The notes: generated by a model from the letters alone, not told the origin. DNA of 20,818 nt from Candidatus Melainabacteria bacterium (GCA_003151275.1 PLXC01000043.1:1-20818), one strand, 5' to 3'; shown: positions 1 through 7,229, numbered from the stretch's first letter. A program made the numbers and translations.

Positions 1-71
1 CAGGCAACTGCTTCTTTTCCGTTGTACTCCGATGGCAAGGTGTTCGTGCGACTCTGCCGCACTGGATTACT
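1..71. repeat. Mosaic repeat at left window edge
   Basis: Two pieces with copies elsewhere in the window are joined here. Bases 1-25 are the exact reverse complement of 20455-20479, which is half of the hairpin downstream of ssb. Bases 26-71 match 19909-19954, just after the primase gene, in direct orientation at 44 of 46 positions. The left edge therefore seems to be the tail of another copy of the ssb-terminator/primase-downstream region. No gene is visible between here and the transposon end. Confidence 0.8.
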
Positions 72-108
72 AAAGAATATTTGCGCTCTGCGCTCGCTCC
101 CCTGTCGC

Positions 109-114
109 TCTAGG
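109..114. repeat. Target-site duplication, left copy
   Basis: TCTAGG abuts the outer TGT of the left terminal inverted repeat and is repeated at 3833-3838, right after the outer ACA of the right one. Six bases fits Tn552-type elements, which I recall make 6-7 bp duplications, better than the 5 bp of Tn7/Tn5053. Confidence 0.8.
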
Positions 115-327
115 TGTAGCGGCGTGACATCATAAATCGTTCGGCGCGACATCATCCGCTGTTTCTGGCTCAAATTAACTGTCACCAGAAGTGGTGCCGA
201 ACTCAAATTAATTGACAATGAACCCAAATTAAATGACACCAGCGCAAATTAACTGTCACTAGCGCAAATTAATTGACACCAGGGCTGGTGACGAAGACAG
301 AGTGAAGAAAACGAACGTTTATCTTAC
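115..327 (+). repeat. Left terminal inverted repeat of transposon
   Basis: 213 bp, identical by eye to the reverse complement of 3620-3832. The outer part has two copies of GGCGYGACATCAT (121-133 and 143-155). The inner part has five same-orientation copies of CAAATTAAnTGnCA, starting at 171, 204, 225, 245 and 265; the last four are 20-21 bp apart. Such arrays at the ends of Tn7/Mu/Tn552-class elements are the transposase (TnsB/TniA) binding sites. The repeat overlaps the last codons and the stop of the ATPase gene. Confidence 0.92.
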
Positions 328-1293
328 TGGCAACCCGGCTACTTTTAATTGTTCGCCCAACTCTTGCTCCCGCATCGGATCCATTTGCCCGGCAAATAGC
401 TGTTTGACCTCAGCTTGCTTGATGTTTAGGAAGTCTGATAGAGAGCGGACATCGTAGCCATGCCTCGTTATTGATGCCACCCAGGCGGAGTGGTCATTGG
501 TGAGGATTGATTCGACCAGGGCTGCACTGATTGGTCGCTCGGCTGTTGCGTGCCCGGCCTCCAGAACTTTTGCCAGGTGTTCGTGAATTTGTAGCGCCGT
601 CGTGGAGCGTTCTGCAATGAGTTCGATAGCTTCTGGCTGCAAAATATCTTCTGGGGTTGTTTTCTCGTCGCTGCATTGGTCGAGCAGCCATTCTATGAAC
701 TCTCTGCGGCTGTCGGCAACTCCATCGAAAGGAAATATCTTTGTGCGGTTGCCTATTTCTGCCATGGTTGGACGCTCAAGATCATTTTTGAGCTTTGGAT
801 GGCCAATCATTACGACAGTGAGAACACTGCCGCTTTGTCTCACAACCTCGATAAGACGCTTGAGGCCTTTTAAGGTCTTGTTGTGAAGGTCGTGAGCTTC
901 GTCTATGAAGAGTGCGACCGGCTTTTTGCTTTGCTTTATCAGCTCTTGCAACCCTCGCTCTCGGCGTTCACCTTGGCTGGGAATCAGCACGTCTTTCTTT
1001 GTCGACAGGTCGAAAAACAGGGCATTGATAAGACTTGCCAGGGTTACTCTCTCCTTCTCGACAAAGAGAGATCTACTCAGAATTATTTTTCCTTCTTGCG
1101 CCAACGTGTCTTGCAAGCGCCAGAGTGAGACCGTTTTGCCGCTCCCGCTCAAGCCTGATATGGCAACAAGACCGCCAGCATAAATGGCCGTCTTTAGGTC
1201 TCGCAGAAGAGCCGTGACGCTTTCTGTTTCAAAAAAACCAGCTTGCGAAAAGTCTTTTGTAATCCCGTAGTAATCCATGGCGTCACTGCGCAC
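319..1293 (-). CDS. tniB: Transposition AAA+ ATPase (TniB/TnsC-like)
   Basis: A 324-residue AAA+ ATPase. In Tn552, Tn5053, Mu (MuB) and Tn7 (TnsC) transposition this partner binds target DNA with ATP and activates the DDE transposase. Walker A is GLSGSGKT at residues 47-54 and Walker B is ALFIDEAH at 127-134, a typical TniB layout. The GTG start at 1293 has an ideal AAGGAG six bases upstream, embedded in the last codons of tniA, and only 2 bp separate the genes, so translation is probably coupled. An internal ATG at codon 6 is a less likely start. The stop at 319 lies inside the left terminal repeat, so the end of the transposon forms the end of the gene. The family is certain; symbol by similarity. 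Confidence 0.92.
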   Translation of the reverse strand: MRSDAMDYYGITKDFSQAGFFETESVTALLRDLKTAIYAGGLVAISGLSGSGKTVSLWRLQDTLAQEGKIILSRSLFVEKERVTLASLINALFFDLSTKKDVLIPSQGERRERGLQELIKQSKKPVALFIDEAHDLHNKTLKGLKRLIEVVRQSGSVLTVVMIGHPKLKNDLERPTMAEIGNRTKIFPFDGVADSRREFIEWLLDQCSDEKTTPEDILQPEAIELIAERSTTALQIHEHLAKVLEAGHATAERPISAALVESILTNDHSAWVASITRHGYDVRSLSDFLNIKQAEVKQLFAGQMDPMREQELGEQLKVAGLPVR

Positions 1294-1295
1294 CG

Positions 1296-2942
1296 CTATC
1301 TCCTTTTTTGACGTTTACGAGCAAAGTGGGTCTTCACTGATGACATTACTTCTTGCTTGTTGAGGGTCTTTTCCAAAACCCCAGCAATGTAGGAGTAGTC
1401 ATCTTCGGGCAAGCTCCCCAACGGCTTACCAAAGTAATGAGCGATAGCCAGCTTGGCCAGGATGGCGTTTGGGAAGTTAGCTGCTTCGCCCTGGTTGCCT
1501 GAAGGGAAAGGCACCGTTTGTTTGGGCGACTGCAGATGCTGGACAACTTTAGCCAGTTCTGGTTCACCGGTCACAGCCGCACGCGGCAAACCCAGTTGGT
1601 TAGCCAATTCTTCTATTCGATCGGCTCTTTCCTCGGATTTTGTTTTTTTGAATTTGCGATATTTGTGTAGTGGTATTGGTCCACTGACTTGGCTATAGGG
1701 TCCATATTTTTGGCCCTCGTACTCCACAAATAGTTCGTTGTCAAAGAGCCCCCACCAAAGGATCACAGCTTGTCCGGCAAGGTCAGATGCCACTTCGTAT
1801 TCGCTTCCATCAACTTTGATTCGAGCATTACTGTCGATCTTTTTTCTTTCAGGTTCGCGGGCGAAACTACAGTACTTATCCCAGCTACACATTTCCCGCA
1901 GTCCTTCTGCCGGCAAATTAGTCAACCAGTCTTCGGCTCGGGAATGGTCTTCACTCCGGTGCCCACGCTGGTTATAAGTAATCAAATACTGCTGCAACCA
2001 AAGATTGGCTTCGGCTTCATTTTCGGGTTTGTGAAAGTGATAGAGAGTTTCGTGCGCTTCTTTAATTGTTCGAAAAGGCCTTTCCACTTTGCCTTTCGAA
2101 CGAGCGGTTGTCCGGCGTCCATCTTTGCCAGCTGGTTCATGCGTTTGAATACGAACACCGAGTCCTTCCATAACACGCTTGAAAACATTGCTTTTAGCGA
2201 CAGGCCCATTATCTAGATAAATCATTTCAGGGATCCCGTTAAGCACAAGCCCCTCAAGGCTTTTCGCTGCCATAGCATTGAACAGAAACCGTAGGGCCGA
2301 CTCAGCGTCTTCTCCATAAACGCATCTGTACTCGGTATAAGCCGCTCCACTGCGATCATCGACAACGCTGAAAAGCATGAGGGTCGGAGTGCGGCCATCT
2401 TCTATCCACAGCGGTTTTTCCACGTGCTTCAAGTCTGATGGACTCATATCAAATTGCCAGCAGGCATTTGAAAATTCAGCTTGGAAACGAACGGATGGTG
2501 GCTGACAAGTCAGAGTAGCTTCGTCGTAGCCAAATATTTTGAGATACCTGTTAACGAGGCTCCTGTTCAGGGTTCCCGGCTCTACTTTTACAAGCCCTTG
2601 CGGTGTTTCGATTCCATATTTTTCAAGAATTTCCAGAGCGCGCACAGTTGATACATGTCGCCCATTTTTATTTCTTGTTCGCACTTTAAGAGCAGCAATA
2701 ACCTCACAGTAGCGGTTTAGCTCAACTCGAGACAGCTTTCTTGGTTTGCCCTGATCTGCTCGACGCACACCCTTCGGCTTGTAACCTTGCCTCAGGGCTC
2801 TGTAAACAGTCTCAGACGACACTCCGTAAAGAGAAGCAGTCTGTTCAATCAGCTCTTTTCGCTCGGTGTTTCGCGGACTGAGTTGAGCCAGTCTGACTTT
2901 CAATGAAGCCAGAGTCTCAAACGGCAACGATTTTTTCGTCAT
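1296..2942 (-). CDS. tniA: DDE (rve-type) transposase TniA
   Basis: A 548-residue transposase of the TniA/TnsB/Mu A class, which cuts the 3' ends of the element and joins them to target DNA. An N-terminal helix-turn-helix region (about residues 25-140) should bind the repeats in the terminal repeats. The RNase H-like core has the catalytic triad D165 (in WQFDMS), D244 (in YLDNGP) and E287 (in KGKVERPF), all in recognisable contexts. A Mu-type beta-barrel region (about 365-430) and a basic tail (RKRQKRR), suited to ATPase contact, follow. The ATG start overlaps the resolvase stop (ATGA), which implies translational coupling. Length is typical of the family and no lesion is seen. Confidence 0.95.
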   Translation of the reverse strand: MTKKSLPFETLASLKVRLAQLSPRNTERKELIEQTASLYGVSSETVYRALRQGYKPKGVRRADQGKPRKLSRVELNRYCEVIAALKVRTRNKNGRHVSTVRALEILEKYGIETPQGLVKVEPGTLNRSLVNRYLKIFGYDEATLTCQPPSVRFQAEFSNACWQFDMSPSDLKHVEKPLWIEDGRTPTLMLFSVVDDRSGAAYTEYRCVYGEDAESALRFLFNAMAAKSLEGLVLNGIPEMIYLDNGPVAKSNVFKRVMEGLGVRIQTHEPAGKDGRRTTARSKGKVERPFRTIKEAHETLYHFHKPENEAEANLWLQQYLITYNQRGHRSEDHSRAEDWLTNLPAEGLREMCSWDKYCSFAREPERKKIDSNARIKVDGSEYEVASDLAGQAVILWWGLFDNELFVEYEGQKYGPYSQVSGPIPLHKYRKFKKTKSEERADRIEELANQLGLPRAAVTGEPELAKVVQHLQSPKQTVPFPSGNQGEAANFPNAILAKLAIAHYFGKPLGSLPEDDYSYIAGVLEKTLNKQEVMSSVKTHFARKRQKRR

Positions 2943-3496
2943 CCATCATTCGATTCTAAATAGCTGTAAAGGGTCGGTTTTGAGATCTTGAGAATGTGAC
3001 ATATCTCTTCAATGGTGTGCTCTCGTGCTTTATACAGCTTCCTTAGAAGTTGTTGCTGTTTGGCGTCTAGCATCTTCGGTCTGCCGCCCTTTCGACCCCG
3101 TGCGCGAGCAGCTTGCAGTCCGGCATGTGTTCGTTCGCGAATAAGAGTGCGCTCGAATTCAGACAGTGCACCAAATATATGAAAAATCAGACGACCGCCA
3201 CTGGAAGTGGTGTCAATTTTTTCCTGTAGGCTAGTAAACCCCACACCTCGGCGCTCTAAAGAATTCACTAGCTCGATCAGATCTTTCAGGGAGCGCCCGA
3301 GTCTGTCAAGGCGCCAAACTGTAAGTACGTCGCCTTCCCTGGCCACCTCTATTGCCATTTGTAGACCTGGACGGGAGGTCTTGGCACCACTCATGCGGTC
3401 CTCATAGATCTTCTTGCAACCGGCGGCCGCCAAAGCATCATTCTGCAAATCCAAATTCTGGTCGTCGCTCGAAACTCGCGCGTACCCGATCTGCAC
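2939..3496 (-). CDS. tniR: Serine resolvase (Tn3/Tn552 BinL-like)
   Basis: A 185-residue small serine recombinase. The N-terminal catalytic domain begins IGYARVSS, giving the nucleophile serine at residue 9 or 10 (S9 by family alignment). The GDVLTVWRLDRLGRS and FxxLQExID blocks follow, then the long E-helix and a GRKGGRP hinge. The C-terminal helix-turn-helix is about residues 150-180. It should resolve transposition cointegrates at a res site. The start is GTG at 3496 behind only a weak purine tract; no better in-frame start is seen. It is first in the three-gene operon, and its stop overlaps the transposase start. Confidence 0.93.
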   Translation of the reverse strand: MQIGYARVSSDDQNLDLQNDALAAAGCKKIYEDRMSGAKTSRPGLQMAIEVAREGDVLTVWRLDRLGRSLKDLIELVNSLERRGVGFTSLQEKIDTTSSGGRLIFHIFGALSEFERTLIRERTHAGLQAARARGRKGGRPKMLDAKQQQLLRKLYKAREHTIEEICHILKISKPTLYSYLESNDG

Positions 3497-3619
3497 TTCA
3501 ATTCTTTCTAGTAAGAAAACCCATGAAAGAAAAGTATATCCTAAATCTGAAACTTTGAACGACTTTCTTTACTTGAAAACCGCCCGGGCCATGAGCCTAG
3601 CTGTCTAAGATCTAAAAAA
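3497..3619. other. Candidate res site and operon promoter of the transposon
   Basis: This is the only non-coding DNA inside the element outside the terminal repeats, and it lies directly upstream of the resolvase gene, where Tn552- and Tn3-type res sites and the operon promoter are normally found. It is AT-rich with loose inverted similarity (AGTAAGAAA near 3510 against TTCTTTACT near 3563), but I cannot define the three subsites. The assignment rests mainly on position. Confidence 0.4.
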
Positions 3620-3832
3620 GTAAGATAAACGTTCGTTTTCTTCACTCTGTCTTCGTCACCAGCCCTGGTGTCAATTAATTTGCGCTAGTGACAGTTAATT
3701 TGCGCTGGTGTCATTTAATTTGGGTTCATTGTCAATTAATTTGAGTTCGGCACCACTTCTGGTGACAGTTAATTTGAGCCAGAAACAGCGGATGATGTCG
3801 CGCCGAACGATTTATGATGTCACGCCGCTACA
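3620..3832 (-). repeat. Right terminal inverted repeat of transposon
   Basis: Perfect 213-bp reverse complement of 115-327, with the same set of two outer and five inner putative transposase sites. Many relatives (Tn7, CAST, Tn5053) have differing left and right ends; here they are indistinguishable. Confidence 0.92.
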
Positions 3833-3838
3833 TCTAGG
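3833..3838. repeat. Target-site duplication, right copy
   Basis: TCTAGG follows the outer ACA of the right terminal repeat and equals 109-114. Confidence 0.8.
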
Positions 3839-3890
3839 GAAAGAAAGATTTTCTATGCGGCTTCGCCTTAGCAGCCCGAGATTGTAATTT

Positions 3891-3976
3891 GGAATCGCTC
3901 CTCGCGTTAAAGGTTCTTCGCTTCGCTTCGACCGCTGCGCGGCGCCTACGGCGACCTTGATCGCGAGAACGATTCC
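3891..3976. repeat. Intergenic palindromic element
   Basis: An 86-bp block with imperfect complementary arms, GGAATCGCTCCTCGCG (3891-3906) and CGCGAGAACGATTCC (3962-3976). Between them are nested AAGGT/ACCTT arms and a GC-rich core. A small GGC-TTC-GCC hairpin lies just upstream near 3859. It could act as a bidirectional terminator for converging transcripts or be a dispersed palindromic repeat. No long T-tract follows, so I call it a palindromic element only. Confidence 0.5.
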
Positions 3977-3986
3977 GAGCAACCAA

Positions 3987-4172
3987 TCACCTACCCCAAG
4001 GAGTTTGCCATTGCTGATATACGGCAAAGCAAATAGCAACAGCTCCTAGAATAATCAGAAAAAATGCATTGCTAGACATGCTGCCATCGACAGACGATCG
4101 ACAGTGGGGACAGACCTTCGCCGCCACTTTAATGTCTTCAGCACATTTTGGACAAGTTTTAGTCGTGTTCAT
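3987..4172 (-). CDS. Small zinc-ribbon membrane protein
   Basis: A 61-residue protein. The N-terminal zinc ribbon CPKCAEDIKVAAKVCPHC (residues 7-24) has the CxxC-x12-CxxC spacing of the UPF0547/double-zinc-ribbon family. One hydrophobic transmembrane segment (about 36-52) follows, with a short tail. I chose the ATG at 4172 because the zinc ribbon starts right after it and a GAAGGG tract lies upstream. A longer reading to 4268 would add 32 residues without family likeness and would overlap the divergent gene at 4259. Probably a membrane-tethered zinc protein facing the cytoplasm; its role is unknown. Confidence 0.65.
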   Translation of the reverse strand: MNTTKTCPKCAEDIKVAAKVCPHCRSSVDGSMSSNAFFLIILGAVAICFAVYQQWQTPWGR

Positions 4173-4258
4173 ATTGGGTTTTCGCCCTTCGCTGTACTGT
4201 TTTATTATGGCAGACGCCTTTTTTGGTTCGGAGCCTATGGCTCTAAGAAGGTCCGAAA

Positions 4259-4534
4259 ATGAAAACACCTACGAGTCTTGTTGCACAGTTTTGTACGGCC
4301 GTCATTGCAATCGCTGTATTCACTTGTCTGAACCCAGTTAAGGCAAAGACAACCAAAGGCAAACTAGAACTTCCTAATCAAAGACACGCTCAGTCCAACA
4401 GTTCCGAGAGCCTAGAAGAACTTAGAACTGAAATTGAACATTTTTTACAAGAAGAAAACTACAAAGAAATACGCACTCTGTGCTCACTTGAATCTATTAA
4501 ACAGCTTCGAGTTCAACATGCTCCGTTCTGGTGA
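4259..4534 (+). CDS. Short secreted protein, possibly truncated
   Basis: A 91-residue product. An AAGAAGG ribosome site lies seven bases before the ATG. The N-terminus is a plausible Sec signal peptide: a hydrophobic stretch at residues 8-24 ending before VKAK. The mature part is polar and helical (SLEELRTEIEHFLQEENYKEIRTL) and stops abruptly after APFW. I recognise no family. The sudden end and lack of a recognisable folded domain suggest a gene cut short, but no continuation in another frame is obvious. It runs divergently from the zinc-ribbon gene at 4172. Confidence 0.5.
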   Translation: MKTPTSLVAQFCTAVIAIAVFTCLNPVKAKTTKGKLELPNQRHAQSNSSESLEELRTEIEHFLQEENYKEIRTLCSLESIKQLRVQHAPFW

Positions 4535-4577
4535 CATGGCGCTCAAGCTAATGCTATAGCCAGTTTTTGATATGCAA

Positions 4578-4976
4578 TCATTCAAGACGATAAGAAACTG
4601 AACCGCCGCACTCGTTGCAAACTTTTTTTCGAGCGTAAGGGCTGCCGCTGCAATCGATGAGACGATCATTGTCGGGATCGGTGCTTAGTGGTGCACACTC
4701 GTAGCAAAAGTAAGTATTTGATGGTCTACCGCCTTTGGCTCCGTTTAGTCTAGCTGCGGCTGCTTTCGCTTCCGTTTTGACGACACCGCCCTTAGCTCCG
4801 ACGCCAGACATAATTGCATATAACGCAGGCTCAGCCTGGCGATTCATTTGATTTATGATTACGCCCAACTCTTCCCGCGATTGCTGCAAAAGTTCGAGCC
4901 GTCGCTCTGGATCACTTTCGGCATCTTTGAGCTGTGAATAGAGCAACCACAATTGGTGTCGAATATCTTCAGGCAT
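4578..4976 (-). CDS. KGG-motif, Cys-rich small protein
   Basis: A 132-residue protein. The ATG at 4976 has a strong GGAGG eight bases upstream; an open frame extending to 5108 would run back through the promoter and is rejected. Residues 1-50 are helical and charged. The middle carries AKGG and LNGAKGGRPSN, a motif seen in plasmid-borne DNA-interacting proteins and near recombinase hinges. The C-terminus has CYEC and CNECGG pairs, a likely zinc site. It lies divergent from the mobilization operon across the candidate oriT and behind an operator-bearing promoter, so a DNA-binding regulatory or relaxosome role is possible. The family is not recognised. Confidence 0.7.
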   Translation of the reverse strand: MPEDIRHQLWLLYSQLKDAESDPERRLELLQQSREELGVIINQMNRQAEPALYAIMSGVGAKGGVVKTEAKAAAARLNGAKGGRPSNTYFCYECAPLSTDPDNDRLIDCSGSPYARKKVCNECGGSVSYRLE

Positions 4977-4998
4977 TGTTTTGTCCTCCAAAAGCGAA

Positions 4999-5047
4999 AA
5001 CCCAAGCGGCTTAGGAATACTATAACCCAAGCAGCTTAGGTTGGCAA
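4999..5047 (-). promoter_or_regulatory. Promoter with two 17-bp operator-like repeats
   Basis: Reading leftward, TTGCCA (5047-5042), a 17-bp spacer and TATAGT (5024-5019) form a good sigma70-type promoter for the gene starting at 4976. Two direct copies of AACCCAAGCRGCTTAGG lie at 4999-5015 and 5024-5040 with one mismatch; each is itself a near-palindrome. One copy fills the -35/-10 spacer and the other covers the expected start of transcription (about 5012). This is the layout expected of repression by a dimeric DNA-binding protein. Confidence 0.6.
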
Positions 5048-5140
5048 TGATTGTATGAGTGCCGAGATTCCGTAGCCAGTTCAAACACCCGCCGGGAGGC
5101 AGCCGCAATTGACGCCGTTGATTGAGACGGTATTATAGAT

Positions 5141-5244
5141 ATTGCGACTCGAAGCGAGTAATGCAGGATAAAGCAAGCGGTCGCTTGTCAAAGATAGTCA
5201 TATATTCCACTTTTAACGCCGTTCCTAGCTCGGAATATATGACT
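5141..5244. other. Candidate oriT with three stem-loops
   Basis: Directly upstream of the relaxosome genes are three dyads. ACTCG-AAG-CGAGT is at 5147-5159, inside a longer bulged stem. CAAGCG-GT-CGCTTG is at 5174-5187. A perfect 13-bp inverted repeat, AGTCATATATTCC (5196-5208) with its complement (5232-5244), has a 23-bp spacer. Mobilization origins usually sit beside the accessory-protein/relaxase genes and carry inverted repeats next to nic. I cannot place nic. The 5196-5244 dyad could instead be the accessory protein's operator. Confidence 0.5.
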
Positions 5245-5300
5245 GTTGTTGGAAATAAGCTCTCTATTGTCCGTATATCCCTATTTTGGAGCCGTACATA

Positions 5301-5714
5301 GTGCCGAAAACAAAGCGAACACCAACGATCGAAACCAAGCTGCAAGCGCCCGATTTCATACGCTTCGAGATGGCTTGCACCCAGTCCGGCAGATCAAAAA
5401 CCGAATTTGCCCGCGAAGCTATCCTGAGATATTTGGACGAGCTAGAGCGCGGACAAGTCGATGTCAGAGAAACGAAAATTGAGAAGCGGCTGCGACTAAT
5501 GGAGGAGCGGTATGCAAGTCTCATGGTCCGAGTCGGCTTAGACGTTGGAACCTTGGTAGCGCTTATGTCTAGCCGTGTCCCTGAAAAAGAACGTCGAGAA
5601 CTTATGGACAATTGCTATCGAACTTCAGTCCGGCACTTCAATAAGAAGCTGGAGGGAGTGGCTCGCGATATGAAGCAGTTTCTAAATACTGGAGTCGATG
5701 AGCAGGCAAAATAA
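5301..5714 (+). CDS. Relaxosome accessory protein (MobC-like, RHH)
   Basis: A 137-residue protein. Residues 9-47 (TIETKL, then two helices with SGRSKTEFAREAILRYL) resemble a ribbon-helix-helix DNA-binding fold. A charged helical tail and a C-terminal region (residues ~95-130) follow. Proteins of this type bind oriT, help the relaxase melt nic and repress their own operon. I chose GTG at 5301 because GGAG lies nine bases upstream; a TTG five codons earlier has no ribosome site. The relaxase begins 3 bp after the stop. MobC-like is a functional label from fold and position, not from clear sequence identity. Confidence 0.75.
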   Translation: MPKTKRTPTIETKLQAPDFIRFEMACTQSGRSKTEFAREAILRYLDELERGQVDVRETKIEKRLRLMEERYASLMVRVGLDVGTLVALMSSRVPEKERRELMDNCYRTSVRHFNKKLEGVARDMKQFLNTGVDEQAK

Positions 5715-5717
5715 AGC

Positions 5718-7229
5718 ATGCCTTTTGTAATCAAACATAGCTACACCAGTGCAACTTCTCCCAAGGTGTCAGCGCATATCAATTACATCCAATATCGCAA
5801 AGACGATGATCGAGACAAAGGCGCACGCCCTTTTCACACAAGTAAACTTGATGACCTGACCGGTCGTGAGCTGAAAAACACTATTAACGAAGAGCTTTTC
5901 AAGGGCGATAAGGTTCACAGAATCATGGTTTCTCCGGGCCGGAATGACATTAGCTTGGTCGATTGCACCCGAGAAGTGATGGCCGAATTGGGACGCGCAA
6001 AGGGTCAGGAGCTGCGCTATGCATTCGTAACTCATGAAAATACCGACCATCATCATGCGCACGTTGTATTGCTTGGGCGCGACGAAGACGGCCACCGGGT
6101 GCGACTAGAACCACTCGATCACATGAGAATGAGGGCATTTGGCGAACGATATCTTGAACGTGAGCACAATATCGAGCATGTCCTAGACAAAGACATGGAG
6201 CGGTTTTGCCGCGATCGTGGACTGAATATCATGTTTGAGGCGGAGCGTGGAGAACTTTTCTATGAGCGCTTGTACAAAGGCGATCCGAAGAAAGGCGACA
6301 AGAGCCGTAGTCCAGAAGGCGACGTGAGGGAGTGGGAGAAATTCAATAACGACTGGAAAGTCTTTATCCAGGAACGCGAAGGAATGGAAAGGGGCGCACT
6401 TAGGCCGACCAGTTATCATGCCATCGGCAAACAGGCAGATCTAAGTCAGATCATGCAGAACAAAGAACAGGCTGAATTCTGGAGAGAGTTTGGAGAAAAC
6501 AACCCTGACAAGAAAGAAGAAGCAGACAAAAAACTTGAGGAACTCGAGCAGCAGCGACAGGAAATACAAAACCAAATAGGCGAGAAAACCAAGGCGACCG
6601 ATCCATGGCAGATTCTCGATAATGTCTCAAAAGACTTTGAACGTCAGGACGCACAACTCAAGTGGGTCTTGGAAGGCTCCCCGGCTAACAAAGGTGACAT
6701 CGATTTAGAGCAAATTCCAAAGGCAGAGCGCATAGAAGCAAGCAATGGAAGAACGTACACCAAATACGATAGTCGAGGGGATTTGCTAGCTCTGGACACT
6801 TTTTTAAACGAAAGTTCTGCCAATCGAATTGAGTACGAAAAGTATCAGATGCTAGGCTCCTGGCTAACAGCCAAAGAAAACTTTGGAGACGATTGTTACG
6901 GCCCGCCGCCCTTGAAAGAAAAAGAGATCGAAGTTGAACTTGCACCTGCAATACAGAAGCAGCCTGAATTGGATAAGTTATTGGGATTCGATGAAGGTGA
7001 GCGCACTCTCGATGAGCGCTCAAATCCACTACTGTCCATCCAAGAGCCAGGCTTAGAGCACACAAATGACCTCGATATTTTCCTTGGCTTTGACGCAGAG
7101 CAGCACGATATTGCAGAACAAAGTTTTGATATGGTTGAACTCTTCGGCGTTCCCGACCAGGACGATTCGGTATCGACCGACGAGCGCGACGACGACTCTG
7201 AACATCTGTTTGAAATAGGGTGGCAATAA
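5718..7229 (+). CDS. Relaxase/mobilization nuclease (VirD2/MobP-type)
   Basis: A 503-residue DNA-strand transferase that would nick oriT, stay bound to the 5' end and pilot the strand. The relaxase domain spans about residues 1-200. Candidate catalytic tyrosines are Y23 and Y26 (AHINYIQYR). HRIMVSPG (67-74) is a conserved strand, and the metal-binding histidine motif HENTDHHHAHVVLLG starts at residue 106. Beyond 200 the protein is charged, with a coiled coil near 255-285 (KKEEADKKLEELEQQRQEIQ) and an acidic C-terminus rich in Asp/Glu, suited to contacting the coupling protein. Second gene of the mob operon; its TAA overlaps the next ATG (TAATG). Confidence 0.9.
   Translation: MPFVIKHSYTSATSPKVSAHINYIQYRKDDDRDKGARPFHTSKLDDLTGRELKNTINEELFKGDKVHRIMVSPGRNDISLVDCTREVMAELGRAKGQELRYAFVTHENTDHHHAHVVLLGRDEDGHRVRLEPLDHMRMRAFGERYLEREHNIEHVLDKDMERFCRDRGLNIMFEAERGELFYERLYKGDPKKGDKSRSPEGDVREWEKFNNDWKVFIQEREGMERGALRPTSYHAIGKQADLSQIMQNKEQAEFWREFGENNPDKKEEADKKLEELEQQRQEIQNQIGEKTKATDPWQILDNVSKDFERQDAQLKWVLEGSPANKGDIDLEQIPKAERIEASNGRTYTKYDSRGDLLALDTFLNESSANRIEYEKYQMLGSWLTAKENFGDDCYGPPPLKEKEIEVELAPAIQKQPELDKLLGFDEGERTLDERSNPLLSIQEPGLEHTNDLDIFLGFDAEQHDIAEQSFDMVELFGVPDQDDSVSTDERDDDSEHLFEIGWQ

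Larger units (their letters stand above)
115..3832 (-). mobile_element. Minimal Tn552/Tn5053-like transposon
   Basis: A complete 3718-bp element. It has perfect 213-bp terminal inverted repeats beginning TGTAGC and ending GCTACA, a 6-bp target duplication, and three genes all read leftward: serine resolvase, DDE transposase and AAA+ ATPase. The set (TniR-, TniA- and TniB-like, without TniQ) is that of Tn552-type elements. These transpose replicatively to a cointegrate that the resolvase then separates. There is no passenger gene: the ATPase stop codon lies inside the left repeat, and only about 120 bp separate the resolvase start from the right repeat. Identical ends and intact genes suggest recent, possibly active insertion. 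It sits between gene modules and disrupts no visible gene. Confidence 0.93.

Noticed and set aside
171..278. CRISPR-like array of five short repeats
   Set aside because: Repeats are ~14 bp with spacers of only ~6 bp (one gap of 19 bp), lie inside a transposon end and recur inverted at the other end; they are transposase sites.
115..3832. CRISPR-associated transposon (CAST), because the end repeats resemble those of type V-K elements
   Set aside because: There is no TniQ, no Cas gene and no CRISPR array. The gene set and 6-bp duplication fit Tn552-like elements.
4173..4268. Longer start for the zinc-ribbon gene at 3987-4172
   Set aside because: The added 32 residues show no family likeness and overlap the better-supported rightward start at 4259.
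4977..5108. Longer start for the KGG-motif gene
   Set aside because: It would translate through the promoter and operator repeats, while ATG 4976 has a strong GGAGG.
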